From Platanthera guangdongensis (lineage: Eukaryota > Streptophyta > Magnoliopsida > Asparagales > Orchidaceae), in contig CM077153.1 in assembly GCA_039583875.1 (NCBI GenBank), forward strand, positions 67,340,482-67,404,481: a stretch of DNA of 64,000 nucleotides. The letters are read 5' to 3'. Of this stretch, positions 9,998 through 20,770 are shown in pieces. Each line of letters opens with the position of its first letter. Within the stretch, counting starts at the first letter, position 1. Position numbers and translations under genes: made by a program. The notes beneath the pieces are model-generated. The model saw nothing but the letters and a program-made list of their open reading frames with translations, searched no databases and was not told the origin of the DNA.

Positions 9998-12070
9998 TCT
10001 TCAACACATACATCAACGGATTAGAAACTGTTGGTTACTTATATGTTGACTTTGCAAAACATTATAGGTGGCTAACATCATCGCAAAAATGGATAAGAAG
10101 AGTTCGAAATCGAACAGTAGTATGTCGTATGTACGCTGTATCGCCAACTGAGGGTGAGCGCTTTTACTTACGTCTTATACTTAATCATATTCCAGCACCA
10201 ACATCGTTTAATTACCTATATACCGTTCATGGTATTCATTACACCACTTTTAAGGAAGATGCTGAGAAACAAGGTCTACTTGAAGAAGATAATAGCATCA
10301 GAGAAAGTCTTGCGGAAGCCAGAAATTTCAGAATGCCTGCGGCACTTCGATGATTATTTGCAATAATTTTATTGTACTGTCAACCGACTGGGGTAAGAAC
10401 TATATGGGATGAAAATCATGCGGCGATGATCGAAGATTACGGTTGCACAAGCTCTGTAAATAGTGATTTATTAATAAATAGATTATTGTGTGAGTTATAT
10501 AATACCTTTGAGCAATATAACAAAAGCACAAAAGATTTTGACCTGCCAAGGTTAAGCGAGGGCATACAATACTCAACTGACTTGCCGGGTTTGATTGATA
10601 ATGAGTTATCAATTCCAATATCGATAACAGATCTAAATTCAACATCGCTACTAATCAGGGGCAACAAATAGCGTACAACACAATATGCACTTCCATAAGA
10701 GAAGGAAATGGAGGTATTTTCTTCGTTGATGGTCCTGGTGGAACAGGTAAAACATTTCTCTATCGATCTATACTAGCAACTTTCCGCAATGAAGGTCGTA
10801 TTGTGATAGAAACTGCAACATCCGGAATAGCAGCAAATTTACTCCCAGGAGGTTGCACAGCTCACTCAAGGTTTAAAATTCCTATAAAACTAGAGAATGT
10901 ACTAAATTGCGGTATCAGTAAACAGTCTGATCTGCAAAAATTGGTTGAACTTTCTTCCGCAATCATTTGGGACGAGACACCCATGGCCAATAGAAAAATA
11001 TTCAAAATTCTAGACCGTACATTGCAAGATGTATTAGAAATAAATATGCCTTTTGGTGGGAAAGTCCTAATCATGGGAGGAGATTTCAGCCAGGTGATGC
11101 CGGTTGTTGTGAATGGCACGAGATTGGAAATAATTCGCTCAAGCATTGTTGAGTCTTACTTATGGCCAGGTGTCAAGATATTTAAATTAAAGGAAAATAT
11201 GAGAGCACGCAATGACATCGAATTTGCAGATTTCTTGCTAAGGGTCTGAAATGGGGTCAAGCCAACAATAGAAAATGACAGGATTCGCCTTCCGGATTCA
11301 ATTGTTATGCCTTGGGAAGGAGATCAATCAATTGGTGTTTTAATAGATTTTGTTTTTCCAAATATGCAAACTTATGATGTCAACAACACCGATGCTACGT
11401 ATATGGAGACAAGAGCTCTAATCACTCCATTAAATGAAGATGTTAACAAGTTAAACGAAAAATGCATGGAAATATTCCCGGGGTATAGCACAACTTACTA
11501 CTCTTTCGACTCAGTTTCAACTGATGACCATGACTTATATCTCCCGGAATTTTTAAACTCTATTAATCCAGGTAATCTACTAACACACAAGCTGACACTA
11601 AAGCGGGGCTGTCCAATTATGCTTCTCCGAAATATAGATCCCAAAATTGGATTATACAATGACACAAGGCTAATTTGTCGCAGATTTGGAAGGAATATTA
11701 TTGAAGCAACTATATTGATCGGACATTTCAAGGGACTCAGAGTTTTCATTCCACGCATACCGCTAAAAAGCGCAGAAGATTACAAAATGCCATTCGAACT
11801 AACGTGGAACAATTTCCAGTCAGATTGAGGTTTGCATTCATAATTAACAAGTCGTAGGGCCAGACAATTGGAAATGTCGGAATTTATCTTCCAAATCACG
11901 TCTTCAGTCATGGACAATTGTATGTTGTTTTATCAAGAGGGGTTTCAGCGCAGTCCACGAGAGTTTTGGTCAAAAACTATGCTATCGAAGGTCATGAGGG
12001 CGTGTACATGAAAAATATGGTCTTCAAAGAGATTTTTGATCGGGTCGACCCGACGACAATGATATATTGA
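9985..12070 (+). pseudogene. Helitron PIF1-like helicase (broken)
   Basis: The segment 9985-10353 has the GERFYLRLILNH signature that precedes the helicase in Helitrons. The Walker A motif is DGPGGTGKT near 10728-10755. Walker B is IIWDETPM near 10963, then comes GGDFSQVMPVV near 11080. The C-terminal helicase part at 11307-11828 includes LLRNIDPKIGLYNDTRL. After a frameshift near 11825 comes FIINKS-stop-GQTIGNV (family consensus KSQGQT, again CAG to TAG) and then YVVLSRG. Further breaks lie near 10353-10372, near 10650 and at TGA 11247. The enzyme would unwind DNA during rolling-circle transposition; this copy cannot. Confidence 0.82.
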
Positions 12071-12286
12071 ATTTCAAAAAAGAGGTCTTCCGCACGCACA
12101 TATATTATTTTATATTCATGTTCAGCAAATGTTGACGTTCGATAAATTAAGTTTATAAACATTAAAGAAATGTTACCAATTTGCAAGTCCTATATACTTT
12201 CTATGTTTTAGTTTCATTTTTGAACTTTTTGAATACACGAAAACATTACTTAATGAAATTCTCTCTTCTACGTCAAAGGTAGCTAC
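12071..12286. other. AT-rich spacer after the Helitron relic
   Basis: About 215 bases without a recognisable gene. It may include the Helitron 3' end, but no convincing terminal hairpin was found. Confidence 0.4.
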
Positions 12287-12735
12287 CACGACATATGTCG
12301 CTCCTACAACATATGTCGTTCCCACGACATATGTCGCTCTCACGACAAAAGGCGCTCCCACGACATAAGTCACTCCCACGACAAATGTCATGACCACGAC
12401 AAATGTTACCCCCATGACAAATATCACACCCACAACAAATGTCACCCCCTACAACAAATATCGCCCCCATGACAAATGTCGCCCTCTTTGACAAATGTCG
12501 CTACCATGACATATGTCGCTCCCACGACAATTGTTGCTCCCACGACAAGGGTCGCCCCCACGACAAATGTCGTCACCAAGACAAATGTCACCCCCACGAC
12601 AAACATCGCACCCGCAAAAAAGGTGCCCCTCTACAACAAATGTCGCCCCCATGACAAATGTCGTTTCTTCGACAAATGTCGCCACTACGACATATGTCGC
12701 TCCCACGACAAATGTTGCTCCCACGAAGAATGCCC
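12287..12735. repeat. 18-bp minisatellite, about 24 degenerate units
   Basis: The unit is close to CACGACATATGTCGCTCC. Many units contain the palindrome CGACATATGTCG or its variant CGACAAATGTCG. Because the period is a multiple of three, long open frames on both strands are repeat artefacts (for example a repeating GATYVV hexapeptide on the minus strand) and not genes. Confidence 0.93.
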
Positions 12736-12737
12736 CC

Positions 12738-12942
12738 CGGGCCGAAGGCCCATGCCTGTCACTCGTATATATATACATATATATACATATATATACATAT
12801 AGATATATATACATATATATACATATATACATATAGATATATATACATATATATATACATATATATATATACATATATATACATATACATATATATATAC
12901 ATATACACATATATATACATATATATATACATATATATATGC

Positions 12943-12973
<31 letters not shown>

Positions 12974-13000
12974 TGCATATACATATATATATATATATGC

Positions 13001-13078
<78 letters not shown>

Positions 13079-13105
13079 GAGTGACAGGCACGGGCCTCCG
13101 GCCCG
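12738..13105. repeat. TA-rich core flanked by GC-rich inverted arms (potential cruciform)
   Basis: The left arm (12738 to about 12767) begins CGGGCCGAAGGCCCATGCC and reads into CTGTCACTCG before the TA tract. The right arm (about 13076-13105) is its reverse complement with two mismatches. The centre is about 300 bp of (TA)n and TACATA repeats. The whole unit is a near-perfect palindrome at its edges. Open frames reading IYIYIY here are artefacts. Confidence 0.92.
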
Positions 13106-13166
13106 ATGGTCACACGCCACAATACCCGGCTCACGACGGCAGGCTTCGCCCGCACCGGGCGGGTTG

Positions 13167-14750
13167 TGTTGAATTTTGTGAAGTGGAAGTGGTTGATGGG
13201 GTAGGCCGGGCGGCCTGAGCGGACAGTGTCGGCGGACTAGGCGGACTGGGTGGTCTGCTGTTATGCGGCCTGGTGGAAGGTCTAGTGGAAGTTAGCTATT
13301 CTGAACGGGTTGTGCGGACTAAGTCTGCGGCCTAGGCGGACTGATATCTGCAGTTAGGGCAGTGGCTATTGGTTTTACCAAGGAGCGGCCTGAGCGGATA
13401 TAGGTCGCGGACTGGTGTATATAGCTCAGTGGCTGTGTTGCAAGCTTGTGCTTACCAGCGGATTGGATGCTATCCGCGGAAGGCTGGCGGATTGGCATGT
13501 CTGCGGTGTTCGCTGTTGCGGACTGGCCTTAGAGTTTGGCTGAGGCCTTGCCGAGCTCTGGTGGTACAACAGTGATGTCGCTGTGGCGGACAGAAGTGTG
13601 GAGTCCGGAGGTTGGTCGTTTGGGCAGCTGTTGGCGGATTGGACCTTGTCCGCCAAGCTCGCATTAGGCCTTTTGTGCTTTATTGGGTTTGGTCACAGGT
13701 TGTAACAAGTTTAGTGTGTTCACTGTTCGTTGCCAAGTCCGCTGTGACCGGGCGGACTGCCCTTGGTCGTGGACTTGTGGCATTTGAGGCGTTGTGCTGG
13801 TGGTATGCGGACTGCCTCTGGTTTGTGCGGACAGCCACTGAAGAGGGACGTTGTCTTGCGGTGTTGCGGGCTGGTTCCTTGTCCGCATGGCTTGGGCGGA
13901 TTGATTAGAGTTCGCCAATGTTGCCTTGCTCCTGGCGGGTTTTTCTTGGTAGCCGGCTAAGTCCTTGCGGACTCGGTGGACGGTGGTTTTCTAGTGCGGG
14001 AGCTGGAGCGGTGATCCTATGCACTAGGGCGGTGACCACACTCCTCACCTCGCCTATAAATAGGACCCCCCGACACATATACAGTAACTGAGTGAACAGT
14101 AAGTGGGGCTCGGTGAGGTGTTGTGGTCTCAGTTTTCTGTCCGCGCGGATTGATTCAGAGTTTACTGTTGCTGTGTGCAGGTCGTGCGGGAAGCTTCAAG
14201 GAGCCAGGAGTTTGGCTTTGACTTTGGTCAAGTACTTGGAAGTGTGCGGTCTATGTGGATTCAACAGGTCGCTCTGCGGCTTGTCAGTTCTCTGTTTCAA
14301 CTTTGCCAGCTTCAATAACCTGTCTACCAGCTTCAGGCGGGTAGGCGGTTTGTTCCTCAGTTCATCAGCAGTAGTAGGCGAATAACGGTGTGTCTGCGCG
14401 GCCTCGCGGCTGCGGCGGACTCCGTGTCTTTTCGGTGTGTTGCAGCAGTGCGGGCGGATTCGGCGGTCTTGGCGACTTGGCGGTCTCGGCGGTTTCCAGT
14501 ACTGTCCACCCAGCTTGTTTTTGTGCTTTCTGTTTCAGCTATTTATACTAGCGAAATCATGTCTCGCTACGTATACCTCGCCTTGTAAAGAAGTATAATG
14601 AATATAAGATCTGCTTGTTCTTCCATGTGCTTGGTGTGTTGAGCTTGCTCCCTGTTTTTTCCGCTAGATCAAAGTGTGAACTGGGTAGTGCCGAAGATAT
14701 TAATTTGGAGTTTGGGCTATCTTGCTGACCACCTTGAAAATATTTTAACA
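13167..14750 (+). repeat. 5' LTR of element B (1584 bp)
   Basis: Starts TGTTGAATTT and ends TTTTAACA. It is rich in GCGGACTG and GGCGGTC words. Compared with the 3' LTR it has about 80 extra bases near 14332-14400, plus scattered substitutions. Confidence 0.93.
14055..14062 (+). promoter_or_regulatory. TATA box in element B 5' LTR
   Basis: TATAAATA in the context CGCCTATAAATAGG, about 890 bp into the LTR. The same site is conserved in the 3' LTR at 19840-19847. Transcription start is expected shortly downstream. Confidence 0.7.
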
Positions 14751-14766
14751 TGGTATCAGAGGGAGG
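14751..14766 (+). other. Primer binding site of element B (initiator Met tRNA)
   Basis: TGGTATCAGAGGGAGG directly follows the LTR end, matching initiator methionine tRNA at its first 11 bases. Confidence 0.92.
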
Positions 14767-14874
14767 TTCAGTTGCTTGAGCGGTCTTCCACCAGTGTTGT
14801 GCTCTGTGTTTGAGTGATGATCAACCTGTGTTGGTGCTTTGTGCTTCTGAAGGCTTATCCAAACAGTTGTTGCA

Positions 14875-15756
14875 ATGGAAGGGAGCTATGCAAGGTGTCT
14901 TGGCATTGAACTCTTAACGCCGACTAACTTCAAGAAGTGGAAGTCGTGCATGAAGAGTTATCTTCTTGGCGAGGAGCTGTGGGAAGTCGTCGGTGGTGAC
15001 AACAGATAGGAAGTCACTGCTGCGTTTGGTACTGCTGAGCAGGTTAGGCTCTGGAGAAAAACAAATGCTAAGGCGGAGTTTATTCTCAAGAGGGTCGTGT
15101 CACCAGAACTGTTTGATCACATCATTGGATGTGAGTCGGTTGCTAATATTTGGACAACCATTGATGAGTTGTTCAATAGGAAGAATGTGGCGCGACTTCA
15201 GTTCCTGGAGAATGAGTTGGCCAGGACAACTCAAGGAGACCTTACCATCTCTAAGTACTTCCTGAAGATGAAGGGCTTGTGTGCTGAGCTGTCGGCACTT
15301 GATCCTGATGAGCCTATCTCTGAGGCTAAGATGAAAAGGCACATAATTCGCAGCTTGCGGAAGGAGTATGTGGCCTTTGTGACCTCTGTTCAAGGTTGGA
15401 CTACTCAGCCATCTCTACTGGAGCTTGAGAACCTGCTTGCATCACAGGAGAGCTTGGCAAGGCAGATGGCTGGAGTTAATATTAATCAGGAAGGCAGTGA
15501 AGCTCTCTTCTCAGGTAAGAAGAAGAAAGGATGGGAAGGGAAGAAGAAGAAGCAGGTTGCTGGTGAGAAGGAGCCTTCAACTTCGTATCAGCCGGAGAGG
15601 AGCGCTGCTCCAAAGGACTGGAAGAAGAACTTGAAGTGCTACCGGTGTCATCAGCGAGGGCACTTCAAGCGGGACTGCAAGGTCAAACTGCAGCCTGGGC
15701 ATGCTGCAGGAAAGGAGGAAGCTTGCTCTAGGAGTGAGGATGCAGAATGGGGCTGA
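14875..15756 (+). pseudogene. Element B gag (two stops)
   Basis: The ATG at 14875 opens a frame that is shared with all of pol. The N-terminal part matches copia gag (LTPTNFKKWKSCM; later DHIIGCESVANIWTTIDELF and LENELARTTQGDL). The C-terminal part has a lysine-rich stretch and the knuckle CYRCHQRGHFKRDC near 15638-15679. An in-frame TAG lies at 15007-15009 after 44 codons, and TGA at 15754-15756 separates gag from protease. The TGA could be a genuine gag terminator or a mutation; the frame continues unchanged on its far side. Gag would form the particle and bind element RNA. Confidence 0.87.
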
Positions 15757-18700
15757 GCTTTCATGACAGGCACTTGTGTTCGTGCCTTGTCTGCTGTGGA
15801 CTTCAACGACGAGTTGATCGTGGACTCCGGGTGTGGTCATCACCTCACCGGAGACAAATCGAAGTTCTCCTCCATGCAAGCATACTCAGGTAATGAAGTT
15901 ATTATCACTGCTGATAATACTGTTTATGCAGTAGAGAAAGAGGGGGTCGTGTCCTTGGTTAGTGATCAAGGGCCACTCACATTAAGAAGTGTGTATCACG
16001 TGCCGGGCATGAAGAAGAACCTCTTCTCGGTGACCAATGCAGTAGATGTTGGTTATCACGTTCTGTTTGGGCCAACAGACGTGAGGTTCCTTCGCAACGT
16101 ATCAGCGGTTAAGGCTGATGTTGCTCATGTAGGAAGGAGGGTGAAGAACTTGTTTGTTCTTGCCACCAATTCTTATGTTGTTCGTATGAGGGCCAATGAT
16201 AGCGCTGCTATCTAACATGAGAGGCTGGGGCATGTAGGCATAGACAAGCTGAAGGCTATGGCTAGTAGAAGTTTGGTGATGGGTCTGCCTATGTTATCCT
16301 CCTTTGGTGACGGGCATGTTTGCACGGGGTGTCAATACGGTAAGGCACATCGCCTTCCGTTTGATAAATCACAAACAAGGAGCAAGCAACCATTGGAGTG
16401 CATTCATGGCGACCTGATGGGACCAACAGTCACTGCCAGCCTTGGTGGAAGCATATACATGTTTGTCTTGATTGATGACTACTCAAGGTATACTTGGGTT
16501 TACTTCTTGAAGGAGAAGTCAGAAGCCTTCCGTTTGTTTGTGGAGTTCAAGGAGTTGGTGGAAGGCCGGCTTGGCTTGCGGATCAAGAAGATTAGAACTG
16601 TCAACGGTGGTGAGTTTATCTCCTCCGAGTTTTCTAACTTCTGCAGGAAGCACGGGATCCAACGAGAGCTCACTTGTGCTCACACTCCGCAACAAAATGG
16701 AGTAGCGGAGCGGAAGATCCATCATTTGACGGAGACTTGCAAATGCTGGCTTCATGTGAAAGACATCCCAATGTCCTTTTGGGCGAAGGGGATGTCTTGT
16801 GCTTCTTATGTCATCAACAGGATGTCGCTCAGCCCTATCAACATGAAGACTCCTATTGAGTTATTGCTGAAGGAGAAGCCAAGTGTGGGACACCTTCAGG
16901 TGTTCGATTCAACCTGCTACGGGCATGTCCCGGATGATTCACGGACTAAGCTGGATGCAAAGGCAAGGAAGCTTGTCTTTGTTAGCTACGATGAGCGGAA
17001 GAAGGGATGGAAATGCATGGACCCTGCGACGAAGAAGTTCATTGTGTCAAGAGACGTTGTATTTGATGAGCTGACATCATATGGAGGTGGCTCGGTTGAG
17101 CTAGCCAGAAGCAAGGTTGATGAAGAACCCTTGGTGGTTGCTGAAGGCCTGGAAGAGGAGTTTGTTGTTTCACCAGCAGCTCCTGTTACTTCTAACTCCG
17201 AGGCTGAGCCTTCTGGCTCAGGAAGCAGGGGGAGCACTGCTCAATGCTTGCCCCAAGTAGGAGTTGAGCTCGAAGAAGCAACGTAGGTAGTAAGCAAGGA
17301 GCTGACCCTTCGGAGATCGAAGAGGGCTATTAAGCCACCGGCTCGGTACTGTGATGGGAATGCAGTGAGCTTTGTCTCCTATTTCTTTGCAGGTCCTCGG
17401 GATGAGCGAGAGCCTGCAAGCTTCAACGAGGCCACTGGAGTTAAGGAGTGGGAAGATGCCATAAAGGAAGAGATTGTTGCTCTCAAGAAAAATGAAACAT
17501 GGGACCTTGTGCCCAAGGTTGATGGCATTACTCCAGTTACTTGCAAGTGGGTGTATAAGTTGAAGAAGAAGGCTAATGGGAGCATTGATAGATATAAAGC
17601 TCACCTGGTCGCTCGAGGATTCTCACAGCAGTATGGGGAAGACTATGAGGAGACATTTAGCCCGGTTGCAAAGATGACTTCAGTTAGAGTGGTGATCGCC
17701 TTGTCTGCAAGCAAGGGATGGAGGATGTGGTAGCTTGATGTGAAGAATGCTTTTCTTTACGGAGAAATTGATAGGGACATCTTCATGGATCAGGCACTTG
17801 GATTTATCTTTGAAGATCATCCGGGTTATGTCTGCAAGCTCAGGAAGGCTCTCTATGGGTTGAAGCAAGCTCCTAAAGCTTGGTATGGAAAGATAGCAGA
17901 GTACTTGTAGTTCTGCGGTTATCTTGCTTCCAACTCAGATTCCAGCTTGTTCATCAAGAAGAAGGGGGAGCTTCAAGTCTTGGTCCTACTGTATGTGGAT
18001 GACATGATCATCACAGGGAATTCGGAGGAGGAAGTAGCAAGGCTCAGGGGTGTGCTTGCTATACGCTTCGAGATGAAAGACTTGGGAGAGCTTCATCACT
18101 TTCTCAGTCTTGAAGTGGAGAGGAAGAAGAGCGGTATACTCATTTGCCAAAGAGGATATGCAGATCACATTGTGAAGCGGTTCTGCATGGGCGAAGGGAA
18201 GAGTAGCTCTACTCCACTGGAACATGGGCTGAAGCTTCGACGAGATGAGGGAAGGATTCTTCCTGACCCCTTGGTGTTCAGAGCTCTTGTTGGGAGCTTG
18301 ATCTACCTGACGATTACAAGACCAGACATTGCTTACGTTGTTGGCCGAGTAAGTCGGTTTATAGCGGAACCAAGGAAGTCTCATCTAGTGGCAGCAAAGA
18401 GTATTTTGAAGTATGTCAAGGCAACTTCTGACATGGGACTCCTCTATAGAAGGGACTCGGAGTTTGCATTGCTTGGTTACACGGATGCTAACTATGGCGG
18501 TGATTCGGATGATCGGAGGTCAACTTCAGGTTATGTGTTCACTTGCGGTTCAGCTAGCATCTCGTGGAGTAGAAAGAAGCAGGACTCGGTGTCCGTCTCA
18601 ACTACGGAGGCCAAGTATAAGGCTTCGGCCTTGGCTGCTCGGGAAGCCATCTGGTTGAGGAGGCTTATAGAGGATGTGCATGAAGAAGTGCAAGGGCCAA

Positions 18701-18957
18701 CTTTACTCCGGGGTGACAATGAGAGTGCTCTCAAGCTTGTTAACAATCCAGTGTGTCACGCTAGGACCAAGCATATAGAGATCGATCATCACTTCATAAG
18801 GGAGAAGGTGTTGGAGGGATCTCTGCTGGTCGGGCATGTTCGTAGTGAAGATAATCTTGCTGACATCTTCACAAATCCACTGTCGAAGGGGCCCTTTGAG
18901 CGGTTGCGCAGCTTGCTGGGCTTGATCACCACTTCTCACTTCAAGGGGGAGTGTTGA
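15757..18957 (+). pseudogene. Element B pol: protease, integrase, RT, RNase H (broken)
   Basis: The frame is the same as gag throughout. Protease has VDSGCGHHLTGD near 15820. Integrase has the zinc region near 16216-16350 and the core from 16380, with the first catalytic Asp in LIDDYSRYTW (16474) and the Glu in NGVAERK. The second catalytic position reads RTVNGGEF where copia elements have TDNGGEF, so this Asp is replaced by Val. Reverse transcriptase has YVDD at 17992-18003. RNase H includes TEAKYKASALAAREAIWLRR and ends TKHIEIDHHFIREKV before the stop at 18955. In-frame stops are TAA 16213, TAG 17284, TAG 17731 (family WQLDVKNAF) and TAG 17908. At least the last two fit CAG to TAG. Confidence 0.9.
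18943..18951 (+). other. Polypurine tract of element B
   Basis: AAGGGGGAG lies directly before the 3' LTR start TGTTGAA. It would prime plus-strand DNA synthesis. It overlaps the last codons of pol. Confidence 0.85.
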
Positions 18958-20454
18958 ATTTTGTGAAGTGGAAGTGGTTGATGGGACAGGCCGAGCGGCC
19001 TGAGCGGACAGTGTCGGCGGACTAGACGGACTGGGCGGTCTGCTGTTATGCGTCCTGGTGGAAGGTCTAGTGGAAGCTGGCTGTTCTGAGCGGGTTGTGC
19101 GGACTAAGTCTGCGGCCTGGGCGGACTGATATCTGCAGTTAGGGCGGTGGCTATTGGTTTTACCAAGGAGCGGACTGAGCGGATATAGGTCGCGGATTGG
19201 TGTACATAGCTCAGTGGTCGTGTTGCAAGCTTGTGCTTACCAGCGGATTAGATGCTATCCGCGGAAGGCTGGCGGACTGGCATGTCTGCAGTATTTGCTG
19301 TTGTGAATTGGCCTTAGAGTTTGGCTGAGGCCTTGCCGAGCTCTGGTGGTACAACAGTGATGTCGTTGTGGAGGACTAAAGTGTGGAGTCCGGAGGTTGG
19401 CCGTTTGGGCAGCTGTTGGCGGACTGAGCCTTGTCCGCCAAGCTCGCGTTAGGCCTTTGGTGCTTTACTGGCCTTGGTCACAGGTTGTGACAAATTTAGT
19501 GTGTTCACTGTTCGTTGCCAAGTCCGCTGTGACCGGGCGGACTGCCCTTGGTCGTGGACTTGTGGCATTTGAGGCGTTGCGCTGGTTGTATGCGGACTGC
19601 CTCTGGTTTGTGCGGACAGCCATTGAAGGGGGATGCTGTCTTGCGATGTTGCGGGCTGGTGCCTTGTCCGCATGGCTTGGGCGGACTGATTAGAGTTCGC
19701 CAAAGTTGCCTTGCTCCTGGCGGGTTTTCCTTGGTAGCCGGCTAAGTCCTTGCAGACTCGGCAGACGGTGGTTTGCTAGCGCGCGAGCTGGGGTAGTGAT
19801 CCTATGCACTAGGGAGGTGATCACACTCCTCACCTCGCCTATAAATAGGACTCCCCGGCACATCTACAGTAACTGAGTGAACAGTAAGTGGGGCTCGGTG
19901 AGGTGCTGCGATCTCGGTTTTCTGTCCGCGCGGATTGATTCAGAGTTTACTATTGCTGTGTGCAGGTCACGCGGGTAGCTTCAAGGAGCCAGGAGTTTGG
20001 CTTTGACTTCGGTCAAGTACTTGGAAGTGTGCGGTCTCTGCGGATTCAGCAGGTCGCTCTGCGGCTTGTCAGTTCTCTGTTTCAACTTTTCCAGCTTCAA
20101 TAACCTATCCGCGGCTTCGGCGGTCTCCGTGTCTTTTTGGTGTGTTGCAGCAGCGCGTGCGGATTCGGCGGTCTTGGCGACTTGGCGGTCTCGGCGGTTT
20201 CCAGTGTTGTCCGCCCGGCTTGTTTTTGTGCTTTCTGTTTCAGCTGTTTATACTAGCGAAATCATGTCTCGCTACGTATACCTCGCCTTGTAAAAAAGTG
20301 TAATGAATATAAGATCTGCTTGTTCTTCCATGTGCTTGGTGTGTTGAGCTTGCTCCCTGTTTTTTCCGCTAGATCAAAGTGTGAACTGGGTCGTGTCGAA
20401 GATATTAATTTGTAGTTTGGGCTATCTTGCTGACCACCTTGAGAAATTTTAACA
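18952..20454 (+). repeat. 3' LTR of element B (1503 bp)
   Basis: Matches 13167-14750 apart from scattered substitutions and an indel of about 80 bp. Starts TGTTGAATTT and ends TTTTAACA. Confidence 0.93.
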
Positions 20455-20489
20455 GGCTGTGCCAGCCCCCGGCTGAAGCATGCGTACTT

Positions 20490-20765
20490 AGACGGAATTT
20501 AATCCTAACCTAAACAGGCGTGATTAATCCCGCCTAAATAGGCGGGATTAATCCCTCCTGCTGCTCAGGCAGGATTAAATCCTGGCTGTTTAGGCGGGAT
20601 TAATCCCGCCTGTTTAGGCGGGATTAAATCCCGCCTAAACAGTCGGGATTTAATCCCGCCTTAATCCCGCATTAGGCGGGATTAAATCCCGCCTGTTTAG
20701 GCGGGATTTAATCCCGCCTAAACAGGCGGGATTAATTCCGCCTAATTAGGTGGAATAATAAATCC
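20490..20765. repeat. Cluster of GGCGGGATTAATCCCGCC palindromes
   Basis: Variants of GGCGGGATTAATCCCGCC and GGCGGGATTTAATCCCGCC are packed head to tail, joined by TGTTTAGG or TAAACAGG linkers that are themselves inverted copies. About ten half-sites occur in each direction. Any pair of neighbours can form a strong hairpin. Confidence 0.93.
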
Positions 20766-20770
20766 CAGGC

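Larger units (their letters stand above)
9358..12070 (+). mobile_element. Helitron relic (rolling-circle transposon, internal part)
   Basis: Decayed Rep/helicase coding sequence runs left to right. The N-terminal Helitron_like_N region is cut at 9358 by the Athila-like LTR, and the helicase ends at TGA 12068-12070. The Rep nuclease core with its HUH and Tyr motifs is not present between the two parts. No clear Helitron 3' end (hairpin plus CTRR) was identified after 12070. Confidence 0.8.
13167..20454 (+). mobile_element. Complete Ty1/copia element B
   Basis: The element has 5' LTR 13167-14750, Met-tRNA primer site, gag-pol 14875-18957, polypurine tract 18943-18951 and 3' LTR 18952-20454. 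The flanking 5-mers are GGTTG (13162-13166) and GGCTG (20455-20459), a target duplication with one mismatch. The domain order protease, integrase, reverse transcriptase, RNase H defines copia. The lineage within copia is not certain. The single coding frame carries six stop codons and no frameshift, so the copy is dead but structurally complete. Confidence 0.93.

Noticed and set aside
12071..12286. Helitron 3' terminus after the helicase stop
   Set aside because: No convincing short GC hairpin followed by CTRR was found, so no end was called.
12449..13218. Long open frames on both strands rich in IYIYIY and GATYVV
   Set aside because: They arise from TA microsatellite and an 18-bp repeat whose period keeps frame; no start context, no homology, same openness on both strands.
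14751..14766. Possible tRNA gene fragments at TGGTATCAGAG sites
   Set aside because: They are primer binding sites next to LTR ends; no A-box, B-box or cloverleaf is present.
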